Below, piece by piece: positions 9,668-18,403 of a stretch of 64,000 bases of DNA. Made by a program: the position numbers and the translations under genes. The DNA is from DAOTWY01 sp003696565 (GTDB lineage Bacteria; Chloroflexota; Anaerolineae; Aggregatilineales; Phototrophicaceae), in contig DAOTWY010000039.1 of the NCBI GenBank assembly GCA_034435635.1, positions 1-64,000 on the forward strand, written 5' to 3'. The notes beneath the pieces were generated by a model. That model worked only from the letters and a program-made list of their open reading frames with translations, ran no database searches and was not told the origin of the DNA. Each line of letters starts with the position of its first letter. Position 1 is the first letter of the stretch.

Positions 9668-9985
9668 ATGACCGAACGTAAATTTGAAATCACAGATGCA
9701 AAGGGTGGCGTTGCTTTTACGGTGCGTTGTGTCACACGCTCCGCCCGAACCGAAGCAGCAGGTATTCAAGAAGATGGCACGATCAAAGTCCGTCTACAAG
9801 CCTCACCCGCCGGATCCCCCGAAGCCAACCAAGAACTCATCCGCTTTTTAGCATCCGTACTCGGTGTTGAAGAATCCCACATTGAAATTGTTGCCGGGGC
9901 AGATGGACGCGATAAGTTAGTGAGTGTTGAGGGGATTACAACGGCTGATGTGAACGACAAAATCAGTCAATTTCAAGAAGAATGA
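9668..9985 (+). CDS. yggU: DUF167 (YggU) family protein
   Basis: A 105-residue protein with the DUF167 pattern: IKVRLQASPAGSPEANQELI in the middle and HIEIVAGADGRDKLVSV towards the end. The function is unknown; the family is a small conserved alpha/beta domain. ATG 9668 is preceded by GAGGA, and the 21 residues upstream in the open frame (from 9605) are not typical of the family. The TGA overlaps the ATG of the next gene (ATGA), so the lipoprotein is translationally coupled. Confidence 0.85.
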   Translation: MTERKFEITDAKGGVAFTVRCVTRSARTEAAGIQEDGTIKVRLQASPAGSPEANQELIRFLASVLGVEESHIEIVAGADGRDKLVSVEGITTADVNDKISQFQEE

Positions 9986-10737
9986 GAGTCCTGCTCACAT
10001 TAACGTGTTTAGTATTGTTAACCGCAGCATGTGGTAGCACAGATGTCGAGACCTCTGTGCCTACCTTTGTTTTATTTACACCAACACCCAGCCAAACGCC
10101 GATCCCCCCCACACCTACCTTAAGCCCAACGCTCCCACCAGATACTTCTGCATTGCTATTTCCACACCCACAAGACCCTGCCACACTCGTACAACAAACA
10201 TTAGCCGAATCACTTGATATTAGTCGTTACGATGTGGTGGTGGCATCCGTGTTACCTTTTTACTGGACAAATGCCGATACGCTCGATTGTGATATAGAAA
10301 CAGATGCACTGCGTTCAAGCGGGATCGCAGGGTACGAGGTCGTAGCCCTGCATCGAAATATGGTTTATATCTATCATACTGATGCGGGTACAACCGCGCA
10401 GCTATGTGACGAAATCAGCATGGATGATCTTAACGGAGATATGCTGATTAAAGTTGATGCAGTCGCAGCGGATTTAGTCCGCACCGCACAAGAACGTCTT
10501 GCAAATCAGTTAAATCTTTCTATACGGCGTATTCAATTGACAGAGATTCACCCCATCACCTGGGCAGATACCAGCCTGGGATGTCCACAACCCCGCCAAA
10601 CTTACGAGCAAACACCCGTTATCGGTTATTGGATGATCCTTACCGCTGGAGGAAATGAGTATCGTTTCCATGCCAGCTTTGATACTCTCCGTCAATGCGA
10701 CCCGGATGATGTCGTGATGCCAGACGAAGCCCAATAA
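9982..10737 (+). CDS. Secreted lipoprotein of unknown function
   Basis: A 251-residue protein with a lipoprotein signal peptide (hydrophobic 3-14, lipobox LTAAC, Cys17), then a Thr/Pro-rich linker (about 30-55) of the kind common in Chloroflexota lipoproteins. The mature part repeats a motif around AQERLANQLNLSIRRIQL and has a pattern CPQPRQTYEQTPVIGYWMIL near 198-217 with paired cysteines. No enzyme motif was recognised. It ends 6 bases from the convergent yggS gene. Confidence 0.65.
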   Translation: MRVLLTLTCLVLLTAACGSTDVETSVPTFVLFTPTPSQTPIPPTPTLSPTLPPDTSALLFPHPQDPATLVQQTLAESLDISRYDVVVASVLPFYWTNADTLDCDIETDALRSSGIAGYEVVALHRNMVYIYHTDAGTTAQLCDEISMDDLNGDMLIKVDAVAADLVRTAQERLANQLNLSIRRIQLTEIHPITWADTSLGCPQPRQTYEQTPVIGYWMILTAGGNEYRFHASFDTLRQCDPDDVVMPDEAQ

Positions 10738-10743
10738 AATCAC

Positions 10744-11460
10744 TTAATATGTTCGTTCGCCAAAAATTGCCCGTCCTACACGGATCATTGTTGCACCTTC
10801 CTCAATCGCAATGGGATAATCATCCGTCATACCCATACTCAGCTCTGGCAGTTCAATATGCAACGTATCTACCAATGCCTCACGCAGCCGTGCCAGGCTT
10901 TGAAACACCGGGCGCGCTTGCTCCATCTCGTCCACAATAGGAGCCATTGTCATCAAGCCCCGGATTTTCAAGTGTTGTAACGTAGTTATCTGCTGTACTT
11001 CATCAAACAAGTTTTTTCGCAGCGTCGCATCTTGTTCCCAGCCAAATGCTGCCAAGCCGCTTTTTGTCTGCTCGCCAGAAACATTCATCTGTATCAATCC
11101 AGTGAGTTGTTGTTGATTTTCTGCCAGCAGGGTATCCAACTTAACCGCTAATTTGAGGCTATCAATAGAATGCACCACCTGGAACATCCCAGGAATATAA
11201 CGCGCCTTACGAGATTGAATATGCCCAACCATATGCCAAGTTACAGATGTTGTGACAGCCAAATGGGGTTGTTTTTCCCGCATTTCCTCTACACGATTTT
11301 CCCCAAAATGCCGAATACCAGCCGCCACTGCCGCCAGAATATCTTCAATTGGCTTGCGTTTGCTAATGGCAACCAATGTTACCGTCTGTGGATCACGCCC
11401 AGCACGCGCACATGCCGCCACAATCTCTGTTTGCACCATTTTGATATTTTCCGCAATCAT
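10744..11460 (-). CDS. yggS: YggS/PLPBP family pyridoxal phosphate-binding protein
   Basis: A 238-residue protein of the single-domain alanine-racemase barrel fold. The PLP lysine is Lys34 in LVAISKRKP. Other signatures are HFGENRVEE (near 52), WHMVGHIQSRKAR (near 76) and the C-terminal LSMGMTDDYPIAIEEGATMIRVGRAIFG pattern. It keeps free PLP in balance and affects amino acid pools. It is not an enzyme in the usual sense. Its ATG overlaps the stop of pgeF by 4 bases, so the two form an operon. Confidence 0.92.
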   Translation of the reverse strand: MIAENIKMVQTEIVAACARAGRDPQTVTLVAISKRKPIEDILAAVAAGIRHFGENRVEEMREKQPHLAVTTSVTWHMVGHIQSRKARYIPGMFQVVHSIDSLKLAVKLDTLLAENQQQLTGLIQMNVSGEQTKSGLAAFGWEQDATLRKNLFDEVQQITTLQHLKIRGLMTMAPIVDEMEQARPVFQSLARLREALVDTLHIELPELSMGMTDDYPIAIEEGATMIRVGRAIFGERTY

Positions 11461-12233
11461 AGTGAAATCACCGCACCAAATCGCCCAGTCCGTCCTTTTT
11501 CTGCCCGATGTGAATGGAATAAATCGGTATTACTAGCCGTACAAATACCAGCAACTTCAATTTGATGAACACCTGCGCGTTGTAAATCGCGCTTGTTTGC
11601 CTCCCACAAATTAAAATAAGCTGTACCATCTGTTGGATCACGCTTGATCAGCCCATCAGTTGTCCCAAAATATTGCTGCACAGCCGTCACCACCTCTTCT
11701 CCAACTTGGTAGCAATCTGGTCCAATACTGGGACCAATGCCAGCTTGAATATCTGCCGGACGACATCCATAAGCTTGCACCATCGCCTTAACCACGCTCA
11801 CCCCCGCGCCTTGTACCGTACCACGCCATCCGGCATGAGCAATACCGATCACCTGTTTAAGTGGATCATAGAACAAAATCGGCGTGCAATCCGCGTAGCG
11901 CATCACAAGGGGAGTATCTGGTTGGTTTGTCACCATGCCATCGGCTAATTCAACCCATCGCCGCCCTTCTACCGGTGCTTGTACAATCACTGTATCTGCT
12001 CCATGTACTTGCCATACAGTACACGCCCGCGCACCATTCACCTGCAATGCTTCATACATCAGCTCATGGTTACGACGCACAGCTTGAACATCATCGCCGA
12101 CAGTACCACCAACATTAAGCCCACCCCACGGCAATTGACTAACGCCTCCCTTGCGGGTAAAAATCCCATGAGAGAGAGACTCCCACATCTCAAACGTAAA
12201 ATAAACAAGTTGTTGATAATGTATTTGTCGCAA
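11457..12233 (-). CDS. pgeF: Peptidoglycan editing factor PgeF / laccase-domain purine nucleoside enzyme
   Basis: A 258-residue protein of the YfiH/PgeF family. It has the metal-site motifs VWQVHGADT (near 88), YADCTPILFYDP (near 132) and IAHAGWRGT (near 150), plus GPSIGPDCYQVG (near 186) and CTASNTDLFHSHR near the end. Members act on purine nucleosides, and in E. coli PgeF keeps L-Ser out of peptidoglycan precursors. The start is TTG 12233 because AGAAGG sits 8 bases upstream; the next in-frame ATG would remove conserved sequence. It is the first gene of the pgeF-yggS operon. Confidence 0.88.
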   Translation of the reverse strand: MRQIHYQQLVYFTFEMWESLSHGIFTRKGGVSQLPWGGLNVGGTVGDDVQAVRRNHELMYEALQVNGARACTVWQVHGADTVIVQAPVEGRRWVELADGMVTNQPDTPLVMRYADCTPILFYDPLKQVIGIAHAGWRGTVQGAGVSVVKAMVQAYGCRPADIQAGIGPSIGPDCYQVGEEVVTAVQQYFGTTDGLIKRDPTDGTAYFNLWEANKRDLQRAGVHQIEVAGICTASNTDLFHSHRAEKGRTGRFGAVISL

Positions 12234-12251
12234 ATCTTATACCTTCTCTAG

Positions 12252-12281
12252 TTGCGGTACTAGTACCTTTAGATATATACT
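12252..12281 (+). promoter_or_regulatory. Predicted sigma70 promoter with palindromic operator, NarL-type pair
   Basis: TTGCGG (12252-12257) and TATACT (12276-12281) are 18 bases apart. A perfect 12-bp palindrome GGTACTAGTACC occupies 12256-12267, overlapping the -35 box and spacer, and a second perfect palindrome CTCAATTGAG lies at 12282-12291 around the expected transcript start. These are placed to allow repression or autoregulation of the response regulator gene. Confidence 0.5.
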
Positions 12282-12329
12282 CTCAATTGAGGTTATCAGT
12301 TGTCAATAGATTTTAAAAGGCGGCAGAGT

Positions 12330-13064
12330 ATGATGAAAAAATTGAGCCGCGCTCCAAGAAAAATTAACGTGATGATCGTCGATGATCATCCGCTTTTTCG
12401 TGAGGGGTTAGAAAAAGCACTCAGCTTAGAGGATGATCTTATGACGGTAGGATCAGCGACAACGGGCAAGGAAGCCTTGAATTTAATCCACAAATTGCAT
12501 CCGGATGTTATTCTATTGGATGTCAATTTACCGGATGTTAACGGGCTTCAGGTTGCGCGTGAAATTAAATCTCAAAGCAGAGACACGGCAGTTATCATCT
12601 TAACGGCTTATCATGAACAAGAGCAGGTGCTTTATGCCATGCGTGCCGGTGCATCAGCATATTGCGCAAAAGACATCCGACCAGATGACCTAGTACAGGT
12701 AATCCGTGATGTCGCTAAGGGGCTTTATATCATCCAGAATCAACGAATGGAGCGCAGTGAACTGGATGATTGGATTAAACAAACCGTAGAGGCACTAGTC
12801 GGTCCTTATGTGGAAGAACCCGAACAACGATTTATTCCCTTAAGCCCCAGGGAAACAGAGATTCTAATCTCAGTCACGCATGGCATGAGTAACAAAGAGA
12901 TCGCCAATGAGTTAGGCATCAGCCAACAAACTGTGAAAAATCATATGACTTCTATTTTACGAAAATTAAACGTTGAAGATCGGACACAAGCGGCAGTAAC
13001 CGCCATCCGGCATGGTTGGGTACGGTTAACCGACCAAAATAAAAGTACGGAGCAAGGAGAATAA
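12330..13064 (+). CDS. NarL/LuxR-family response regulator
   Basis: A 244-residue protein with an N-terminal receiver (about 12-130): acidic pocket VDDH, phosphorylation Asp64 in LLDVNLPD, Thr in ILTAY and Lys in CAKDI. The C-terminal LuxR helix-turn-helix (about 170-235) has LSPRETEIL, SNKEIANELGIS and QTVKNHMTSIL. It binds DNA when phosphorylated, most likely by the kinase encoded 3 bases downstream. ATG 12330 (or 12333) was preferred over the TTG at 12300, because AAAAGGCGGCAGAG directly precedes it. The location before the Tad pilus cluster suggests control of that cluster. Confidence 0.9.
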   Translation: MMKKLSRAPRKINVMIVDDHPLFREGLEKALSLEDDLMTVGSATTGKEALNLIHKLHPDVILLDVNLPDVNGLQVAREIKSQSRDTAVIILTAYHEQEQVLYAMRAGASAYCAKDIRPDDLVQVIRDVAKGLYIIQNQRMERSELDDWIKQTVEALVGPYVEEPEQRFIPLSPRETEILISVTHGMSNKEIANELGISQQTVKNHMTSILRKLNVEDRTQAAVTAIRHGWVRLTDQNKSTEQGE

Positions 13065-13067
13065 GCA

Positions 13068-14147
13068 GTGGATTTTGCCCAACAATTATTTAGCGATGAT
13101 CCTAAAACAGAGATTATCGAACAAATTACTGAACGCATGTCCACCATTAAGCGTAAGATGACCGATATTAAAGATCAGATCGTCCAAACGCAGCAAATGG
13201 TAGAACGTGAGCAACAACGCTATTCAGATATTGCAACTGAATTGAACACAGTTGATGCAAATTTGGATAAACTCCCCAGAGAAGACATTCGTGATAAATA
13301 TCGGGAGGCACTAGATGTGCGTTTCCGCCTAACGACAATGCGCGGCACTCTAGAAAAATTTGAAAGTAATTACGAGTATTTAGAAACAGAACAAAAATTA
13401 CTTTCTGAAATTCTCGGTAAACTGCAAGGGGTTGAGGTATTTGGGACGGATGAGGAAGAGGCTCTTGAAGGCGATGCAACTGACCGCAACACCGCCAATA
13501 TTATCCGTATTGTGCAAGCACAAGAAGAAGAGCGGCAGCGGTTAGCCCGGCAAATGCATGACGGACCTGCCCAATCACTCACCAACTTTATTTTACAAGC
13601 GGAGATTTGCCAACGGTTGTTTAACCGGAACCCAGAAAAAGCGGCAGAAGAACTCAACAACCTTAAAACCGCTGCCAGCGTCACATTTCAAAAAGTCCGT
13701 GACTTTATCTTTGATTTGCGTCCAATGATGTTGGATGATTTAGGCGTGATCCCAACCATACGCCGCTGGGTGGATTCATTCCGAGAAAAGAATGATATTG
13801 AGGTCGAATTAGAAATTGCTGGAGAAGAACGCCGGATGGAATCTCACCGTGAGGTGATGATCTTCCGCAGTATTCAAGAAGTGATGGGGCACGCCCGTGA
13901 CTACGCTTCTCCCACCAAAATTAAACTCAAGCTGGATACAACAGGTAGTGCCACTCAAATTTTGATCCATGATGACGGTAGAAGTTTTGAAGCCGATATT
14001 GTGATGGAAGGTGGCGAAAGCCAAGACGCTAGAATACAAGGCTTACTCAGTTTGAAAGAACGCTTTGAGCTGGTTAAAGGGTCATTGACGGTTACAAGTA
14101 ATGAGTCCGAGGGGACACTCGTTCGGTTAGAACTCCCAAATAATTAA
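13068..14147 (+). CDS. DegS/NarX-type sensor histidine kinase, cytoplasmic, altered N-box
   Basis: A 359-residue protein without membrane segments. Residues 20-125 form a coiled coil, followed by a HisKA_3 dimerisation helix with RQMHDGPAQS (phospho-acceptor His164), and a GHKL ATPase domain (about 255-355) with HDDGRSFEAD as the G1 box and GLLSLKERFELVKGS as the G2 region. The N-box reads IQEVMGHARDYA, so His275 replaces the usual Mg-binding Asn. GTG 13068 follows AAGGAGA at 7 bases. It is translated with the response regulator and is its likely partner. The altered N-box raises the question of kinase versus phosphatase activity. Confidence 0.85.
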   Translation: MDFAQQLFSDDPKTEIIEQITERMSTIKRKMTDIKDQIVQTQQMVEREQQRYSDIATELNTVDANLDKLPREDIRDKYREALDVRFRLTTMRGTLEKFESNYEYLETEQKLLSEILGKLQGVEVFGTDEEEALEGDATDRNTANIIRIVQAQEEERQRLARQMHDGPAQSLTNFILQAEICQRLFNRNPEKAAEELNNLKTAASVTFQKVRDFIFDLRPMMLDDLGVIPTIRRWVDSFREKNDIEVELEIAGEERRMESHREVMIFRSIQEVMGHARDYASPTKIKLKLDTTGSATQILIHDDGRSFEADIVMEGGESQDARIQGLLSLKERFELVKGSLTVTSNESEGTLVRLELPNN

Positions 14148-14168
14148 AGCTATAGCCAGATAGTCAGT

Positions 14169-14196
14169 TTGACATTTATAATTCATAGACTAAACT
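14169..14196 (+). promoter_or_regulatory. Predicted sigma70 promoter of the cpaB operon
   Basis: TTGACA (14169-14174) and TAAACT (14191-14196) are 16 bases apart, 42 bases before the cpaB start codon. The -35 box is a perfect consensus match. Confidence 0.55.
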
Positions 14197-14238
14197 AGAG
14201 GTATTGAGCCAAGATTGCACACCTCACCGGAGGAAGTT

Positions 14239-15492
14239 ATGTCAAGAAATGTAAGAATCGGTATTCTGGTCGCATTTGTGATCGTCGCTGCAGCGGTCGT
14301 CGCTGTCTTATTAATGGGCGGTGGTGGAGACGAGCCAGCTACCCCACAAGTCCTTCAGAATACCAGTGTACCGGGCGCAACCGCCCAACCAGATGAACCC
14401 ACTGCTACCCCTGTTCCTACACAAGAACTGGTGGAAATTGTTGTCGCTGTCCAAAATATTAATCGCGGGTCACGCATTCCACCCGGCGAGGGTGTCGCAG
14501 TACGCTTTCAATTTTGGCCCCTAGAAGCCCTGCCCTTTAATGCTTACTTCGTGGAAGAAGGGCAAACTAAGCAAGAAGTGCTTGAGTCAATTTATGGACG
14601 TATCGCCCGTACTGATATTCAAGTTGAACAGCCGATCTTGCGTAACATGTTAGTAGATGATCTAGAGGACTTGGCAGAAGTTGGTTCAGATGCCGCAGCG
14701 ATTCTACCCCAGGGGCGTGTCGCTATCACCGTACCGATTGACCGCTGGAGCAGCACCGGTTACGCTATTCAGCCAGGTGATCGGGTCGATATTATTGTGT
14801 CATTTTTCTATCAAGATATTGACGAAGAATTCCAAACCTATTTACCCAACACCGTCAATCTGATTAACTCATCCGTGGATGATGAGACCAATTCGATCGG
14901 ATTAACCATCGGTCCAGATGTTAATGGGAGATTTGAAAGCCGCCTAATCCCACTGGTCAGAACAGATCAAAATGGCAACTATGTCCAAAATCCAGTGAGC
15001 TGGCCCGTGATTGAACGCCCCGGTGGTACTGTCATCCCGCGTTTAATTACACAAAATACTATCCGTGATGTGTTAGTCATTCATACTGGTGAATTCCCAC
15101 GTGATGGTGTTTTATTCCGTCAAGTAGCAACCAATACACCGATCCCACCAACCGCTGAATCGGCACGGGCAGCTGCGCAACCTACCACCGGACCAGCACC
15201 AACAGCAACAGAACTGCCCCGTCCAGATATGATGACTATCGCAGTTTCACCACAAGAGGCAGTCATGCTAACTTGGTTGATGGATTCTGGTGTGCCGCTT
15301 AATTTTGTCTTACGTGCCGCAGGCGATCGCTCACGTGTACCGACAGATATGGTGACACTCCAATATGTCATGGATGCATTCGGTATTACAGAACCCGTAC
15401 CGATCGACTTCACAATCATCCCGAATGTCCGTATTCGACAATCAACTACATTAGTTGATTTCAACCCGTTAAACAATCTCATTGGTAATTAA
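14239..15492 (+). CDS. cpaB: Flp/Tad pilus assembly protein CpaB (RcpC)
   Basis: A 417-residue protein with one N-terminal membrane segment (about 7-27) and a Pro/Thr-rich linker. The SAF-like domain starts at VVAVQNINRGSRI (near 70), and the RcpC region GRVAITVPIDR...GYAIQPGDRVDIIVSF lies at about 165-200. A long Thr/Pro linker follows (about 300-330), then a C-terminal domain. CpaB is an outer part of the Tad secretion machine and holds SAF beta-clip domains. ATG 14239 has the strong site GGAGGAA; the TTG at 14215 is rejected. It is the first gene of the pilus cluster. Confidence 0.88.
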   Translation: MSRNVRIGILVAFVIVAAAVVAVLLMGGGGDEPATPQVLQNTSVPGATAQPDEPTATPVPTQELVEIVVAVQNINRGSRIPPGEGVAVRFQFWPLEALPFNAYFVEEGQTKQEVLESIYGRIARTDIQVEQPILRNMLVDDLEDLAEVGSDAAAILPQGRVAITVPIDRWSSTGYAIQPGDRVDIIVSFFYQDIDEEFQTYLPNTVNLINSSVDDETNSIGLTIGPDVNGRFESRLIPLVRTDQNGNYVQNPVSWPVIERPGGTVIPRLITQNTIRDVLVIHTGEFPRDGVLFRQVATNTPIPPTAESARAAAQPTTGPAPTATELPRPDMMTIAVSPQEAVMLTWLMDSGVPLNFVLRAAGDRSRVPTDMVTLQYVMDAFGITEPVPIDFTIIPNVRIRQSTTLVDFNPLNNLIGN

Positions 15493-15502
15493 ATCAAGTG
15501 TG

Positions 15503-15528
15503 CCAGGCGGGTCATATGATCCGCCTGG
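15503..15528 (+). promoter_or_regulatory. 13-bp inverted repeat between cpaB and cpaE
   Basis: CCAGGCGGGTCAT (15503-15515) faces ATGATCCGCCTGG (15516-15528) with one G-T pair and no loop. It is GC-rich but lacks a U-tract (TTAACTTTC follows). It could slow or partly end transcription after cpaB, protect an mRNA end, or bind a protein. Confidence 0.45.
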
Positions 15529-15576
15529 TTAACTTTCAGTCAATCAGTGTTAATCAAAGAGTAAGGGAATTGTTGT

Positions 15577-16917
15577 ATGAGTGGTGGGAAGAAGCCAGCA
15601 CCAAAGCAGGATAAAAAAGATGTCATCACAATTCTGCTGGTTGATGACATCCCAGAAACCCGCGAAAACATCAAAAAATTATTAGCATTTGAACCGGATT
15701 TTAAAGTTGTAGGCACAGCGGGCACCGGGCGAGAAGGGGTTGAATTAGCCAAAAAAGAAACCCCGGATATCATCATTATGGATATTAACATGCCTGATAT
15801 GGATGGCTTGCAAGCAACTAATCTCATCACCAAGCAAGTCCCTACAGCTGCCGTTATTATTATGTCTGTGCAAAACGATCCTGATTATATGCGCCGGGCA
15901 ATGTTAGCCGGTGCGCGGGATTTCTTGTCTAAGCCAATCAATATGGATGAGATTTATAACACCATCCGCACGGTTTATAAAAATCATGAACCCATTCGTA
16001 AGCAATATGAAGCCCTTGAAAGCGGTATGTTAGATAGCCTGCGGGCACTTTCTGACGAATCAACCTTAGAGGGTGACCGGGCAGGTCATGTGATTACACT
16101 TTACAGTCCTTCTGGTGGTGCAGGGACAACCACCCTAGCAACTAGCCTCGCTTCTGGGTTGATGAAAGAGAACATCAAAGTCCTGTTGATTGACGCGGAT
16201 TTACAATTTGCCGATGTTGGCACTTTCCTCAACCTGCAATCTCAAACAACTATTGTAGAGGTTGTGGAAGATGTCGCCGACCTGGATGTAGACTTGTTTG
16301 AAAACGTCGTCACAACGCATGATAGCGGTCTAAAGGTCTTAATTGGTCCACCCCGCCCAGAGTTTGCAGATCAAGTGACTGCTAACCCAGAAAATGTTGC
16401 CACCATTATCGAAAAAATTCGTAATCAATATGATTTCATCATTATTGATACCAGTAACCGCCTAGATGAAACACTGCTCAATATTTTTGAACGTTCTAGC
16501 AAAATCATTTTGGTTGGTACCCCTACCCTGGTCTCTGTTAAGAATATGCGTCTCGTGCTCGATCTGTTTGATCAGATTGGTTATGACCCCAACAAAACTT
16601 GGATTGCTCTCAATCATGTTTGGGAAGATAACAAGGGAAAATCGGCGACTATCACACCGGAAAAAGTGGAGTCATACCTCAAGCGTCCAGTCATTGCCCG
16701 TATCCCTAAAGTTGATGAGCGCGTTTTACTTAGTGCAATTAATCGTGGTGTGCCAGTGATTGCATCAGACCGGCGGCAAGACCGCCCCCCCATCAAGCAA
16801 CTGGTAGAATTGTCTAATTATATTTTTGAACAATTCATGGCTGATGAAGAAGAAGAACAAGACAAAAACGATACCCCCAAAAAACGCGGTGGTATCGCCA
16901 GTTTCCTGGGTCGTTAA
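15577..16917 (+). CDS. cpaE: Tad pilus protein CpaE: receiver domain fused to ParA/MinD-type ATPase
   Basis: A 446-residue protein. The receiver (about 17-135) is complete: VDD pocket, Asp69 in IIMDINMPD, Ser in IIMS and Lys in LSKPIN. The ParA-like domain (about 168-420) has SPSGGAGTTTLA at 177-188 with both Walker lysines missing, VLLIDADLQFADVG as the A' box and DFIIIDTS as Walker B. The C-terminus is acidic then basic (about 425-446). CpaE places the Tad machine, often at the pole. The intact receiver suggests phosphorylation, possibly by the kinase encoded upstream. A family variant without P-loop lysines may bind ATP but hydrolyse it poorly. Confidence 0.9.
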   Translation: MSGGKKPAPKQDKKDVITILLVDDIPETRENIKKLLAFEPDFKVVGTAGTGREGVELAKKETPDIIIMDINMPDMDGLQATNLITKQVPTAAVIIMSVQNDPDYMRRAMLAGARDFLSKPINMDEIYNTIRTVYKNHEPIRKQYEALESGMLDSLRALSDESTLEGDRAGHVITLYSPSGGAGTTTLATSLASGLMKENIKVLLIDADLQFADVGTFLNLQSQTTIVEVVEDVADLDVDLFENVVTTHDSGLKVLIGPPRPEFADQVTANPENVATIIEKIRNQYDFIIIDTSNRLDETLLNIFERSSKIILVGTPTLVSVKNMRLVLDLFDQIGYDPNKTWIALNHVWEDNKGKSATITPEKVESYLKRPVIARIPKVDERVLLSAINRGVPVIASDRRQDRPPIKQLVELSNYIFEQFMADEEEEQDKNDTPKKRGGIASFLGR

Positions 16918-16943
16918 ATAAGTTAGAGTAGAGGGATGGAAAA

Positions 16944-18347
16944 ATGTCGTTACTGAGGCGTATTGAAAAAGGCGGTGGTAAGGGAGACGACGATGGACGT
17001 AAAAATCGTCCACAACAATCTGGCGGTGGTGTTAAGCCAACTCGAAATCGTCCAGTAGAAGGTGCTGCTGCTAAAAGCACCCAAAGCGGTTATATCGACC
17101 TAAAAAATCGTGTTCAAAACAAACTCTTGGCAGAACTTAATCAAGATAGTGATACAACTGCCAAAGATGAGCTGCGTCGCCATATTGAAGAATTATTTAA
17201 CGCCATTTTAGCGGAAGAAAGTATGGTACTTTCCCGTGCAGAGCGTGCGCGTTTATTCGAGGCGATTGTCGCAGACATCCTTGGCTTTGGTCCAATTGAA
17301 CCATTATTGGCTGATGAAACTGTTTCAGAAATTATGGTCAATGGACCGAAAATGATCTTTGTGGAACGCAAAGGGATGCTTTCGCGCACCAATGTCACAT
17401 TTGATAGTGATGAACATGTGATGAGAATCATTGACCGTATCGTTGCGCCATTAGGTCGTCGTGTTGATGAAAGCTCACCGCTGGTAGACGCACGCTTGCC
17501 CGATGGCTCGCGTGTGAACGTCGTCATTCGTCCAATTGCGTTATGTGGACCAACAATCACCATTCGTAAATTTGAAAAAGACCCACTGACCGTACAAGAT
17601 TTAATTCGTTTTGGGTCGATGACACCTGAAATCGCTGACTTTTTGCGGGCGTGTGTTATCGCACGGCTGAACATGGTCGTATCTGGTGGTACTGGTTCTG
17701 GTAAAACCACATTGCTGAATGTGCTTTCTAGCTTTATTCCCGGTGATGAACGCATCATTACTGTTGAAAACGCAGCCGAACTCCAACTTCAGCAGGAGCA
17801 TGTCGTCCCATTAGAAAGCCGCCCACCCAATATTGAAGGCAAAGGGGCTATTACCATTCAAGACTTGGTGGTGAACTGCTTGCGTATGCGTCCTGAACGG
17901 ATTATCGTTGGGGAATGTCGTGGCGGTGAAGCGTTAGACATGCTCCAGGCGATGAACACCGGTCATGATGGATCATTAACCACGCTACACGCCAATAGCC
18001 CGCGTGATGCTATCTCACGTTTGGAAGTGATGTGCTTGATGGCAGGTATGGAGTTGCCAACACGTGCTATTCGTGAACAGATTGCATCTGCGGTTGATGT
18101 CATTTGCCAACAACAGCGTCTGCGCGATGGTTCTCGCCGCATTCTATTCATCACAGAAGTACAAGGCATGGAAGGTGAAATGATTACCATGTCAGATATT
18201 TTTGAGTTTGAGCAAACTGGATATGAAGGCGGCAAAATTATCGGACGCATCCGCCCAACAGGTATTCGTCCTAAATTTATTGATCGAATTGAAGATGCCG
18301 GTATTCACCTACCACCCGCAACATTTGGCATCGGTTCAAGACGTTAG
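16944..18347 (+). CDS. cpaF: Tad/Flp pilus assembly ATPase CpaF (TadA)
   Basis: A 467-residue protein of the type II/IV secretion ATPase family. A disordered, Gly/Arg-rich N-terminus (about 5-40) precedes an N-terminal domain with GFGPIEPLLAD and SEIMVNG. The ATPase core has Walker A SGGTGSGKTT (Lys254), an Asp box with VENAAELQL, Walker B RPERIIVGECRGGE and a His box GSLTTLHANSP. It powers pilin assembly as a hexamer at the inner face of the membrane. ATG 16944 has GAGGGATGGA upstream and lies 26 bases after cpaE. Confidence 0.95.
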   Translation: MSLLRRIEKGGGKGDDDGRKNRPQQSGGGVKPTRNRPVEGAAAKSTQSGYIDLKNRVQNKLLAELNQDSDTTAKDELRRHIEELFNAILAEESMVLSRAERARLFEAIVADILGFGPIEPLLADETVSEIMVNGPKMIFVERKGMLSRTNVTFDSDEHVMRIIDRIVAPLGRRVDESSPLVDARLPDGSRVNVVIRPIALCGPTITIRKFEKDPLTVQDLIRFGSMTPEIADFLRACVIARLNMVVSGGTGSGKTTLLNVLSSFIPGDERIITVENAAELQLQQEHVVPLESRPPNIEGKGAITIQDLVVNCLRMRPERIIVGECRGGEALDMLQAMNTGHDGSLTTLHANSPRDAISRLEVMCLMAGMELPTRAIREQIASAVDVICQQQRLRDGSRRILFITEVQGMEGEMITMSDIFEFEQTGYEGGKIIGRIRPTGIRPKFIDRIEDAGIHLPPATFGIGSRR

Positions 18348-18358
18348 GATTATCAAAC

Positions 18359-18384
18359 AACTGCGTCAAGTCGTTGACGCAGTT
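18359..18384 (+). terminator. Intrinsic terminator after cpaF
   Basis: A perfect 11-bp stem AACTGCGTCAA / TTGACGCAGTT with loop GTCG is followed by CTTCTTTTCTC. It lies 12 bases after the cpaF stop, inside what would otherwise look like one operon. The 3' arm doubles as the -35 region of the next promoter. Confidence 0.7.
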
Positions 18385-18403
18385 CTTCTTTTCTCGCTAC
18401 AAT
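18374..18403 (+). promoter_or_regulatory. Predicted promoter of tadB-tadC embedded in the terminator
   Basis: TTGACG (18374-18379) and TACAAT (18398-18403) are 18 bases apart. The -35 box is the first part of the terminator's 3' arm. The transcript would start near 18410, about 30 bases before the tadB ATG. Confidence 0.55.
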
